Origin: Enterenecus faecium
GTDB taxonomy: Bacteria; Bacillota; Clostridia; Oscillospirales; Oscillospiraceae
DNA: 57,987 bases
Assembly: GCA_018713215.1 (NCBI GenBank)
Contig: DVFO01000065.1
Coordinates: 1 to 57,987 of the forward strand
Reading direction: 5' to 3'
This document shows, one piece after another, positions 51,148 through 57,987 of this stretch. A program made the position numbers and the translations under genes. Position 1 is the stretch's first letter. Each line of letters starts with the position of its first letter. The notes beneath the pieces are model-generated. The model did no database searches. It saw nothing but the letters and a program-made list of their open reading frames with translations, and was not told where the DNA came from.

Positions 51148-51330
51148 TTAGGCGTTCTCGGTGACCTGGAGCAGGTAACCGATGGCGGCAATCTTGCCGC
51201 GGGTAGCAGCGTTGTCGGGCTGCACGGTCACATCGCCGATGTGACGCAGGCCCAGAGCCTCGGCAGTGGCCTTGTGCTTGGCCAGACGGCCGTTCAGGCT
51301 CTTGACGAGCTTGATTTCAATGTTAGCCAT
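51148..51330 (-). CDS. rpmD: Ribosomal protein uL30
   Basis: 60 residues, the usual length, MANIEIKLVKSLNGRLAKHK. It binds 5S-associated 23S rRNA. In the spc order between rpsE and rplO. Confidence 0.97.
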   Translation of the reverse strand: MANIEIKLVKSLNGRLAKHKATAEALGLRHIGDVTVQPDNAATRGKIAAIGYLLQVTENA

Positions 51331-51344
51331 AGTCGTGAGCCTCC

Positions 51345-51845
51345 TTAACCGATGATTTCTTCCACGCTCTTGCCGCGGATACGAGCGACTTCAGCGGGGC
51401 TGCGCAGAGCCTTCAGGCCAGCCATGGTGGCAGCCACCACGTTCTGGGGGTTGTTGGTGCGCAGGCACTTGGCACGGATGTCGGAGACACCCGCGGCCTC
51501 CATCACAGCACGCACGGGGCCGCCGGCGATGATACCGGTACCCTTGGAAGCGGGCTTGAGGAGCACGCGGCCAGCGCCGAACTCACCGATGACCTCGTGG
51601 GGAATGGTGGTGCCGGACAGGGTCACGGTCACCATGTTCTTCTTGGCATCCTCGATGCCCTTGCGGATGGCCTCGGCCACCTCAGCGGCCTTGCCCAGGC
51701 CGTAGCCGACCTTGCCCTTCTCGTCGCCCACAACAACCAGGGCGGAGAACTTGGCCACACGGCCGCCCTTGACGGTCTTGGAGACGCGGTTGAGGTACAC
51801 AACCTTCTCTACGAACTCCTTGGGTTCTTTCTCAAAACGAGCCAT
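51345..51845 (-). CDS. rpsE: Ribosomal protein uS5
   Basis: 166 residues with the S5 signature (VVYLNRVSKTVKGGRVAKFSALVVVGD and the GKAAEVAEAIRKG helix). It takes part in decoding accuracy and is a known site of spectinomycin-resistance changes in other species. Confidence 0.99.
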   Translation of the reverse strand: MARFEKEPKEFVEKVVYLNRVSKTVKGGRVAKFSALVVVGDEKGKVGYGLGKAAEVAEAIRKGIEDAKKNMVTVTLSGTTIPHEVIGEFGAGRVLLKPASKGTGIIAGGPVRAVMEAAGVSDIRAKCLRTNNPQNVVAATMAGLKALRSPAEVARIRGKSVEEIIG

Positions 51846-51862
51846 ACTTTCTTCCTCCTCCC

Positions 51863-52222
51863 TTAGAACTGCAGGCCGCCCTCACGGGCGCCCTCGGCCA
51901 GAGCCTTCACGCGGCCGTGGTACAGGTAGCCACCACGGTCAAACACAACGGTCTCAATGCCCTTGGCACGGGCGCGCTCGGCAATGGCCTCGCCCACCTT
52001 CTTGGCAGCTTCGCAGTTGCTGCCGGAGCCTTCAAAGCCCTTCTCCAGGGAAGAAGCGGAAACCAGGGTCACACCCTTGGTGTCGTCGATGATCTGAGCA
52101 TAGATGTTGGTCTCGCTGCGGAACACATTCAGACGGGGACGCTCGGAGGTGCCGGACACCTTACCACGAACGCGCTTATGACGATGCAGGCGCTGAGCCT
52201 TAGTGTTGGGTCTGTTAATCAT
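51863..52222 (-). CDS. rplR: Ribosomal protein uL18
   Basis: 119 residues, MINRPNTKAQRLHRHKRVRG, then ERPRLNVFRSETNIYAQIIDD. It binds 5S rRNA. I chose the ATG at 52222, eight bases after AGGAGGTG; a GTG start further up is less likely. Confidence 0.98.
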   Translation of the reverse strand: MINRPNTKAQRLHRHKRVRGKVSGTSERPRLNVFRSETNIYAQIIDDTKGVTLVSASSLEKGFEGSGSNCEAAKKVGEAIAERARAKGIETVVFDRGGYLYHGRVKALAEGAREGGLQF

Positions 52223-52241
52223 AATCGGCACACCTCCTTAA

Positions 52242-52787
52242 TTACTTCTTAGCACCGGTCTTACCAACCTTGCGGCGGATGACCTCGTCAGAGTACTTAA
52301 TACCCTTACCCTTGTAGGGCTCGGGGGGACGCTTCTCGCGGACCTTGGCAGCGAACTGGCCGACCAGCTGCTTGTCATAGCCTGCGATGATGATCTGGTT
52401 CTGGTTGGGAACCTCGATGGTGATGCCCTCGGGAGCTTCCATGATGACCTGGTGAGAGAAGCCCAGGTTCATCACCAGCTTGCCGCCCTCCAGAGCCACA
52501 CGGTAACCTACGCCGTTGACGTCCAGGGACTTCTTGTAGCCCTCGGTGACACCCACGATCATGTTGTGCACCAGGGTGCGGGTCAGACCGTGGAGGGCAC
52601 GGTTCTCCTTCAGATCGTTGGGACGGGTGACGGTGATGACGCCGTCAGCCAGAGTGATGGTCATGTTGGGGTGGAACTGCTCCACCAGGGTGCCCTTGGG
52701 GCCCTTGACGGTGACCACGTTGTTGTCAGCAATGCTTACCTCCACGCCGGCGGGGACGGCGATAGGAGCTCTACCAATTCTAGACAT
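52242..52787 (-). CDS. rplF: Ribosomal protein uL6
   Basis: 181 residues, MSRIGRAPIAVPAGV, two repeated alpha/beta halves and the C-terminal KGKGIKYSDEVIRRKVGKT. The ATG at 52787 follows AGGGTATAGGA; upstream in-frame codons lie inside rpsH. Confidence 0.98.
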   Translation of the reverse strand: MSRIGRAPIAVPAGVEVSIADNNVVTVKGPKGTLVEQFHPNMTITLADGVITVTRPNDLKENRALHGLTRTLVHNMIVGVTEGYKKSLDVNGVGYRVALEGGKLVMNLGFSHQVIMEAPEGITIEVPNQNQIIIAGYDKQLVGQFAAKVREKRPPEPYKGKGIKYSDEVIRRKVGKTGAKK

Positions 52788-52800
52788 TCCTATACCCTCC

Positions 52801-53202
52801 TTACCAAACGAAAGCCAGGACTTCGCCGCCGACATGGGCCTCGCGGGCCTTCTTGTCGGTCATGACGCCCTTGGAAGTGGACACGATAGCAATGCCCAGG
52901 CCACGGAGCACGCGGGGCAGCTCCTCAGCGCCAGCGTACACACGCAGGCCGGGCTTGGACACCCGGCGCAGACCAGTGATGGCCTTCTCCTTGCCGGGCT
53001 GCACATACTTCAGAGTGATGCGGATGACACCCTGGGTACCATCGTTGATGGTCTGGAAGTTCTTGATATAGCCCTCGTCCAGCAGAATCTGAGCGATGGC
53101 CTTCTTCATGTTAGAAGCAGGAACATCCACGGTGTCATGCTTTGCGTTGTTCGCGTTGCGGATGCGAGTGAGCATATCCGCAATGGGATCGGTGATTTGC
53201 AT
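52801..53202 (-). CDS. rpsH: Ribosomal protein uS8
   Basis: 133 residues, MQITDPIADMLTRIRNANNAKHD, ending with STSKGVMTDKKAREAHVGGEVLAFVW. It binds the central domain of 16S rRNA. TAGGAGG lies eight bases before the ATG. Unlike the other genes of the operon it is preceded by a long gap (53203-53436). Confidence 0.99.
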   Translation of the reverse strand: MQITDPIADMLTRIRNANNAKHDTVDVPASNMKKAIAQILLDEGYIKNFQTINDGTQGVIRITLKYVQPGKEKAITGLRRVSKPGLRVYAGAEELPRVLRGLGIAIVSTSKGVMTDKKAREAHVGGEVLAFVW

Positions 53203-53346
53203 GATTTTTACCTCCTATAAAATTTACGGGCTTGATGCCCGTACAGGCGGAAAGGTATCGAAGGCTAGGTTGGTTCCTCCGACCTTTTGTCCGTCTTTTC
53301 CCACGCTGGGGGTCTCTTTTACCGTTGGCACGGTGGCCAACGATTT

Positions 53347-53376
53347 ATTATAACATGCCCATAGGCGGGGGTGCAA
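53347..53376 (-). promoter_or_regulatory. Possible internal promoter in the rpsN-rpsH gap
   Basis: On the minus strand TTGCAC (53371-53376) and TATAAT (53347-53352) are 18 bases apart. The same gap has a G/C-rich hairpin (53363-53386) overlapping the -35 element, a CGTTGGC/GCCAACG hairpin just downstream (about 53324-53343) and a TTACGGGC/GCCCGTA hairpin (53223-53242) near the rpsH ribosome binding site. This may be an extra promoter or an attenuator. Confidence 0.5.
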
Positions 53377-53436
53377 CCCCCCGCCTGGGACTTGTTATCC
53401 AAATTTTTCTCCGGTATTCGACCGTTTTGCGGCAAA

Positions 53437-53622
53437 TTACCAGGAGGCCTTCTTCACGCCGGGAATCTGGCCCTTGTAGGCCAGCTCGCGGAAGCAGATA
53501 CGGCAGATGCCGTAGTCCCGGAGGTAAGCGTGGGGGCGACCGCAGATCTTGCAGCGGTTGTAGCGGCGGCTGGAGAACTTGGGCTCAGCCTGCTGCTTGA
53601 GAATCATAGACTTCTTAGCCAT
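53437..53622 (-). CDS. rpsZ: Ribosomal protein uS14, zinc-binding type Z
   Basis: 61 residues with two CxxC pairs (CKIC and CRIC), the short zinc-binding form of S14. MAKKSMILKQQAEPKF at the N-terminus. It is in the normal place between rplE and rpsH. Confidence 0.98.
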   Translation of the reverse strand: MAKKSMILKQQAEPKFSSRRYNRCKICGRPHAYLRDYGICRICFRELAYKGQIPGVKKASW

Positions 53623-53640
53623 AGCTGGTTTCTCCTTCCA

Positions 53641-54192
53641 TTAACCGTTGGTGGTGAAGGGAGCGCCCAGGAGAGTCAGCAGCTCCTTGGCCTCCTCGTC
53701 AGTCTTAGCAGTGGTGCAGATGACGATGTCCATACCACGGATCTTGTCGATCTTATCGTACTCGATCTCGGGGAAGATCAGCTGCTCCTTCAGGCCCAGG
53801 GCGTAGTTGCCGCGGCCGTCGAAGGCGTTGGGGTTGATGCCACGGAAGTCACGCACACGGGGCAGGGCCACGTTGAACAGACGATCCATGAACTCCCACA
53901 TCTTGTCCTGGCGCAGGGTGACCTTAGCGCCGATGGGCATGCCCTCACGGAGCTTGAAGTTAGCCACGGACTTCTTGGCCCGGGTGATGACGGGCTTCTG
54001 GCCGGTGATGGTGGCCAGGTCGTTGACCACGGACTCCAGGACCTTGGCGTTGTCGCGGGCCTCACCACAGCCCACGTTCACCACGATCTTGTGGATGCGG
54101 GGGATCTCCATGGTGGACTTGTAGCCGAACTTCTGCATCAGAGCAGGAGCGATCTCGGCATTGTACTTAGCCTTCAGATTGGGGTTAGCCAT
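53641..54192 (-). CDS. rplE: Ribosomal protein uL5
   Basis: 183 residues; the L5 blocks KIVVNVGCGEARDN, ITGQKPVITRAKKSVANFKLREG and FPEIEYDKIDKIRGMDI are clear. It binds 5S rRNA and contacts the P-site tRNA. Confidence 0.99.
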   Translation of the reverse strand: MANPNLKAKYNAEIAPALMQKFGYKSTMEIPRIHKIVVNVGCGEARDNAKVLESVVNDLATITGQKPVITRAKKSVANFKLREGMPIGAKVTLRQDKMWEFMDRLFNVALPRVRDFRGINPNAFDGRGNYALGLKEQLIFPEIEYDKIDKIRGMDIVICTTAKTDEEAKELLTLLGAPFTTNG

Positions 54193-54213
54193 TTTCTATA
54201 CTCCTCCTCTTTC

Positions 54214-54519
54214 TCAGATTTCAGCGCCGCAGTGCTTGCACACGCGCACCTTCTTGCCGTCCACGATCTTGTGGGCGACGCGGGTGGCCTTGCTGCACTT
54301 GGGGCACACGGTCATAACCTTGCAGGCGTAGATGGGGGTCTCCTTCTTGACGATGCCACCCTCCTCGCCCTGACGGCGAGCCTTCTGGTGACGGGTAGCG
54401 ACGCTGACGCCCTCCACGACCACCTTGCCGGCCTCGGGGTTGACGGACAGGACCTTGCCCTGCTTGCCCTTGTCCTTACCGGACAGGACAACCACGGTAT
54501 CGTTCTTCTTTACGTTCAT
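54214..54519 (-). CDS. rplX: Ribosomal protein uL24
   Basis: 101 residues with a KOW start (VKKNDTVVVLSGKDKGKQGKV) and a C-terminal CPKC...CKHC pair that suggests a zinc-binding form. The ATG at 54519 is six bases after GAGGT; the in-frame ATG at 54525 is too close to it. Confidence 0.98.
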   Translation of the reverse strand: MNVKKNDTVVVLSGKDKGKQGKVLSVNPEAGKVVVEGVSVATRHQKARRQGEEGGIVKKETPIYACKVMTVCPKCSKATRVAHKIVDGKKVRVCKHCGAEI

Positions 54520-54542
54520 ACTCATACCTCGTAACCCCCCTC

Positions 54543-54911
54543 TTACAGCACTTCGGGAGCCAGGGACAGGATCTTCATGTAGTCCTTGTCACGCAGCTCA
54601 CGAGCCACTGGGCCAAAGATACGGGTGCCGCGGGGGTTCTTGTCGTCGCGGATGATAACGGCGGCGTTGTCGTCGAAACGCACATAGCTGCCGTCGGCAC
54701 GGCGCACGCCGCGCTTGGAGCGGACGATAACGGCCTTGACCACTTCGCCCTTCTTCACGGTGCCGCCGGGAGCGGCCTTGCGTACGGAGGCGACCACCAC
54801 GTCGCCGATGTTACCAAACTTGCGCTTGGAGCCGCCCAGTACGCGGATGGTCTTGATCTCCTTGGCGCCGGTGTTGTCGGCAACCTTCAGATAGCTTTCT
54901 TCCTGAATCAT
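54543..54911 (-). CDS. rplN: Ribosomal protein uL14
   Basis: 122 residues starting MIQEESYLKVADNTGAKE, with the typical VVKAVIVRSKRGVRRADGSY. It sits at the subunit interface. Confidence 0.99.
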   Translation of the reverse strand: MIQEESYLKVADNTGAKEIKTIRVLGGSKRKFGNIGDVVVASVRKAAPGGTVKKGEVVKAVIVRSKRGVRRADGSYVRFDDNAAVIIRDDKNPRGTRIFGPVARELRDKDYMKILSLAPEVL

Positions 54912-54926
54912 ACTGGCACCTCCTTC

Positions 54927-55190
54927 TTACTTCGCCTTCTCGATGATCTCAACCACGCGCCAGCGCTTGTCCTTGGACAGGGGGCGGGTCTCCATCACAC
55001 GAACACGGTCACCTACGCCGCACTGGTTCAGCTCGTCGTGAGCCTTCAGCTTGTAGGTGCGCTTGACAATCTTCTTATACAGAGGGTGGGCCACGCGGTC
55101 GGCGATGGCGACCACCACGGTCTTATCCATCTTATCCGAAACCACCAGGCCGACTCTGGTCTTACGAGAAGAGGTTCTCACTTCGCTCAT
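54927..55190 (-). CDS. rpsQ: Ribosomal protein uS17
   Basis: 87 residues with TRVGLVVSDKMDKTVVVAI and the C-terminal VRVMETRPLSKDKRWRVVEI. It binds 16S rRNA early in assembly. Confidence 0.98.
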   Translation of the reverse strand: MSEVRTSSRKTRVGLVVSDKMDKTVVVAIADRVAHPLYKKIVKRTYKLKAHDELNQCGVGDRVRVMETRPLSKDKRWRVVEIIEKAK

Positions 55191-55203
55191 CGTTTACTCC
55201 TCC

Positions 55204-55401
55204 TTATCGGCCCTGCTGCTCACGCAGGATGGTCTTGACTCGGGCAATGTCTTTCTTAACCTCTGCGATGCGGATGGGATTTTCCAGCTGATTGGTGGCG
55301 TGCTGAAGACGGAGGTTGAACAGGTCCTTCTTCAGCTCCACCAGGCGGGTCTCCAGCTCGGTTGCGCTCATCTTACGGACTTCGTTAGCTTTCATCTTCA
55401 T
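55204..55401 (-). CDS. rpmC: Ribosomal protein uL29
   Basis: 65 residues, helical, with ELETRLVELKKDLFNLRLQ and IRIAEVKKDIARVKTIL. It lines the exit tunnel area. Its start overlaps the rplP stop by four bases. Confidence 0.98.
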   Translation of the reverse strand: MKMKANEVRKMSATELETRLVELKKDLFNLRLQHATNQLENPIRIAEVKKDIARVKTILREQQGR

Positions 55402-55820
55402 TCACCACCATTCGTCTCTTTCTTGATAATCTTGCACTTGACAGGCAGCTTGTGGCTGGCCAGACGGAGGGCCTCACGGGCAACCTCCTCGGAAACGCCG
55501 GCGATCTCGAACATGACACGGCCGGGCTTGACAACGGCAACCCAGTACTCGGGAGCGCCCTTACCGGAACCCATTCGGGTACCCAGGGCCTTCTTGGTCA
55601 CGGGCTTGTCGGGGAAGATCTTGATCCAGACCTTACCGCCACGCTTGGTGTAACGGGTCATGGCCACACGGGCGGCCTCGATCTGGTTACCGGTGATCCA
55701 AGCGGGCTCGGTGGTCACCAGGCCGAACTCACCGTAAGCGATGGTGTTGCCACGGGTGGCGACGCCGGTCATACGACCACGGTGCACGCGGCGATATTTC
55801 ACTCTCTTAGGCAGCAGCAT
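55398..55820 (-). CDS. rplP: Ribosomal protein uL16
   Basis: 140 residues, MLLPKRVKYRRVHRGRMTG, GEFGLVTTEPAWITGNQIEA and the R/K-rich GSGKGAPEYWVAVV block. It helps shape the A site. Its start codon shares a base with the rpsC stop. Confidence 0.99.
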   Translation of the reverse strand: MLLPKRVKYRRVHRGRMTGVATRGNTIAYGEFGLVTTEPAWITGNQIEAARVAMTRYTKRGGKVWIKIFPDKPVTKKALGTRMGSGKGAPEYWVAVVKPGRVMFEIAGVSEEVAREALRLASHKLPVKCKIIKKETNGGE

Positions 55821-56632
55821 TACTGGGCGCCTCCTTCCTTAGCAGCGGGACGGCCCTGGCGGTTGCCACCATTGCGGTTGAAGCCGCCCTGGCGACGATC
55901 ACCACCGTTGCGGCGATCGCCATTGCGGCGGTCACGACGGGGGCGCTGCTCACGCTCTTTGTAGTTCTTGGTGTCGATGGTGCGGGGAGTGGTGCGCAGG
56001 GTCTGAGTCAGAACCTCGCCCTTGTAGATCCACACCTTGATGCCGATGCGGCCATAAGTGGTGGCAGCCTCAGCAAAGCCGTACTCGATGTCGGCACGCA
56101 GGGTCTGCAGGGGGATGGTGCCGTCGTGGTACTGCTCGGTGCGGGCGATCTCAGCGCCGTTGAGACGGCCGGAAGCCTGCACCTTGATGCCCAGGGCGCC
56201 CATGCGCATAGCGCGGCCCATGGCGTTCTTCATCGCGCGGCGGAACGCGATGCGCTTCTCCAGCTGCTGAGCGATGTTCTCAGCCACCAGCTGAGCGTTG
56301 GTGTCCACGTTCTTGACCTCAACGATGTTGAGAGCCACGGGCTTGCCCAGCTTCTTCTCCAGCTCCACGCGCAGCTTCTCGATCTCCTCGCCGCCCTTGC
56401 CGATGACGACACCGGGACGGGCGCAGTGCACATAGATGCGGATCTTGGCGTTGTCACGCTCGATCTCGATCTTGGGCACGCCGGCGGAGTAGAGCCGCTT
56501 CTTCAGATCGCGGCGGAGATTGTAGTCCTCAACCAGGAGGTCGCCCACTTTCTCATTGCGGGCATACCAACGGGAGTCCCAGTCTTTGATGACGCCCACG
56601 CGAAGGCCGTGGGGGTTAACTTTCTGTCCCAT
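55820..56632 (-). CDS. rpsC: Ribosomal protein uS3 with basic Arg/Gly-rich tail
   Basis: 270 residues, longer than the common 210-230. The KH domain (VVIGKGGEEIEKLRVELEKKLG) and C-terminal S3 domain are normal. The last 45 residues are an extra tail of RR, DRR, NGG and FNRNGGNR units, low complexity and highly basic. It lines the mRNA entry tunnel; the tail may contact rRNA or mRNA. Confidence 0.98.
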   Translation of the reverse strand: MGQKVNPHGLRVGVIKDWDSRWYARNEKVGDLLVEDYNLRRDLKKRLYSAGVPKIEIERDNAKIRIYVHCARPGVVIGKGGEEIEKLRVELEKKLGKPVALNIVEVKNVDTNAQLVAENIAQQLEKRIAFRRAMKNAMGRAMRMGALGIKVQASGRLNGAEIARTEQYHDGTIPLQTLRADIEYGFAEAATTYGRIGIKVWIYKGEVLTQTLRTTPRTIDTKNYKEREQRPRRDRRNGDRRNGGDRRQGGFNRNGGNRQGRPAAKEGGAQ

Positions 56633-56651
56633 TACTCTTTGACCTCCTTAC

Positions 56652-56984
56652 TTAGCGCTCTTTGACCACAACGGTCACGTGAGAAGTTCTCTTGTTGATG
56701 CGATAGGCACGACCCCGGGCCCGGGGCATGAAGCGCTTGATGATGGGGCCGGGAGTGGCGAAGGTGGCAGCAACGTACAGCTTCTCGGGGTCCATGCCGT
56801 GGTTGTTCTCGGCATTGGCGGCGGCGCTGTTGACCAGCTTCATCAGGGGCTCAGCAGCGGCCTTGGGGGTCAGAGCCAGGATGGCGTTGGCCTGAGCAAT
56901 GCTCTTGCCACGGATCAGGTCGCACAGAATGCCGACCTTGCGGGGAGAGATACGAATGTATCTCAGTGTTGCTTTAGCTTCCAT
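56652..56984 (-). CDS. rplV: Ribosomal protein uL22
   Basis: 110 residues, EAKATLRYIRISPRKVGILC, then RGKSIAQANAIL and the loop RFMPRARGRAYRINKRTSH that reaches into the exit tunnel. Confidence 0.99.
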   Translation of the reverse strand: MEAKATLRYIRISPRKVGILCDLIRGKSIAQANAILALTPKAAAEPLMKLVNSAAANAENNHGMDPEKLYVAATFATPGPIIKRFMPRARGRAYRINKRTSHVTVVVKER

Positions 56985-56998
56985 TCTATCTCTCCTCC

Positions 56999-57271
56999 TT
57001 ACTTACCAGTCTTGCTGCCAGCGTGACCCTTGAAGGTACGGGTGGGAGCAAACTCGCCCAGCTTGTGGCCGACCATGTCCTCGGTGACGTACACGGGCAC
57101 GTGCTTGCGGCCATCATGCACAGCAAAGGTGTGGCCCACGAAGGAGGGGAAGATGGTGGAGGCGCGGCTCCAGGTCTTCAGAACCTTCTTCTCGTTGGCC
57201 TTGTTCATTTCGTCGACCCGCTTCAGCAGCTCGGGAGCGCAAAAGGGGCCTTTCTTGATACTTCTGCTCAT
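56999..57271 (-). CDS. rpsS: Ribosomal protein uS19
   Basis: 90 residues, MSRSIKKGPFCAPELLKRV, then WSRASTIFPSFVGHTFAVHDG and GEFAPTRTFKGHAG. Head of the small subunit. Confidence 0.99.
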   Translation of the reverse strand: MSRSIKKGPFCAPELLKRVDEMNKANEKKVLKTWSRASTIFPSFVGHTFAVHDGRKHVPVYVTEDMVGHKLGEFAPTRTFKGHAGSKTGK

Positions 57272-57285
57272 CTTTTACTGCCTCC

Positions 57286-57987
57286 TTACTTACCGTTACG
57301 ACGCTTGACGATGAACTTGTCGGTGGGGTTCTTCTTCTTGCGGGTCTTGTAACCCATAGCAGGCTTGCCCCAGGGAGTGACAGGACCGGGACGGCCCACG
57401 GGGCTCTTGCCCTCACCACCGCCGTGGGGGTGGTCATTGGGGTTCATGACGGAGCCGCGCACGGTGGGACGCCAGCCCATGTGACGCTTACGGCCAGCCT
57501 TACCGATGTGGATGTTAGCCCAGTCGGTGTTGCCAACCTGGCCGATGGTGGCCTTGCACTCCTCACGGATGAGGCGGACCTCGCCGGAGGGCAGACGCAC
57601 CTGAGCCATGCCGTTCTCCTTAGCCATCAGCTGAGCGGCCACGCCAGCGGAACGAACCAGCTGAGCGCCCTTGCCGGGATACAGCTCGATGCAGTGGATC
57701 ATTTCACCCACGGGGATGTTGGCGATGGGCAGGCAGTTGCCGGGCAGGATGTCGGCCTCGGGACCGGTCATGATGATGTGGCCGGCCTTCAGACCCACGG
57801 GAGCCAGGATATAGCGGCGCTCGCCGTCCTCATACTCGATGAGGGCGATGTTGGCGGAGCGGTTGGGGTCGTACTGCAGGTTGATGACGGTAGCGCTGCC
57901 CACCTTATCACGCTTGAAGTCGATGATACGGTACTTGCGCTTGTTGCCGCCGCCGCGGTGGCGGACGGTGATGCGGCCGTAGCTGTT
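57286..57987 (-). CDS. rplB: Ribosomal protein uL2, N-terminal part outside the window
   Basis: The frame is open from the right edge (codon at 57987) to the stop at 57286. The visible part runs from NSYGRITVRHRGGGNKRKYR to the C-terminus, with the His-containing GGGEGKSPVGRPG block (NDHPHGGGEG) close to the peptidyl-transferase centre. About 40 N-terminal residues are missing beyond the edge. An internal ATG-like start at 57903 is a GTG and not real. Confidence 0.97.
   Translation of the reverse strand, partial: NSYGRITVRHRGGGNKRKYRIIDFKRDKVGSATVINLQYDPNRSANIALIEYEDGERRYILAPVGLKAGHIIMTGPEADILPGNCLPIANIPVGEMIHCIELYPGKGAQLVRSAGVAAQLMAKENGMAQVRLPSGEVRLIREECKATIGQVGNTDWANIHIGKAGRKRHMGWRPTVRGSVMNPNDHPHGGGEGKSPVGRPGPVTPWGKPAMGYKTRKKKNPTDKFIVKRRNGK

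Noticed and set aside
57286..57903. Complete 205-residue uL2 starting at 57903
   Set aside because: The frame stays open to the window edge with clear uL2 sequence, so the gene is cut by the edge, not short.

Overview
The window is a GC-rich (except for one AT-rich gene near the left end) stretch of chromosome from a Gram-positive clostridial bacterium. The lipoboxes, sortase-type C-termini, Gram-positive ribosome binding sites, infA-adjacent KOW gene, LexA box of the Bacillus/Clostridium type and S10-spc-alpha operon order all fit Firmicutes. The gene content suggests an Oscillospiraceae-like gut anaerobe (Flavonifractor/Intestinimonas/Oscillibacter type), but that last step is inference, since no rRNA is present.

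Layout. 1-2.9 kb: a small membrane protein, an AT-rich zinc-finger-like protein of foreign look, and a BrnQ transporter. 3.0-16.6 kb: two paralogous operons. Each encodes a small surface protein with a cohesin-like domain and a sortase-type C-terminus, overlapping by ATGA with a very large secreted subtilase that carries a dockerin-like module. The first operon also has a lipoprotein gene in front. Both operons start with the same promoter architecture. 16.7-17.2 kb: copy 1 of a structured dispersed repeat. 17.2-25.3 kb: a BlaI/BlaR1-like pair with its operators, a TPP riboswitch in front of thiW, an OmpR-type two-component system, an XRE regulator with a small partner, two tandem 134-residue paralogues, and a lipoprotein. 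25.4-31.2 kb: a ThrE-type exporter coupled to a YjjG-like phosphatase, an SGNH-hydrolase lipoprotein, a DUF4358-like lipoprotein, and proB-proA. 31.4-36.6 kb: lexA divergent from recJ, then a bifunctional relA/spoT-type gene. 36.8-43.3 kb: a cell-wall cluster made of a D-aspartate-ligase-like ATP-grasp enzyme, an aspartate racemase and an unusual Mur ligase fused to an N-acetylglutamate-kinase domain, then copy 2 of the structured repeat and a separate MurE with the DAP motif. 43.4-44.1 kb: a lipoprotein. 44.2-58.0 kb: the minus-strand ribosomal protein operon from rplB (cut by the window edge) through secY, adk, map, infA and rpoA to rplQ.

How the parts may work together. The strongest candidates for something new are: (1) two translationally coupled cohesin/dockerin protease pairs, which look like a miniature cellulosome-type anchor for secreted proteases; (2) the ligase-racemase-Mur ligase/kinase cluster, which could build an alternative peptidoglycan stem or cross-bridge; and (3) a roughly 500-base repeat present twice in the same orientation, in which hairpins are kept while their sequences have changed. 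No tRNA, rRNA, CRISPR array, phage or transposase gene was seen.
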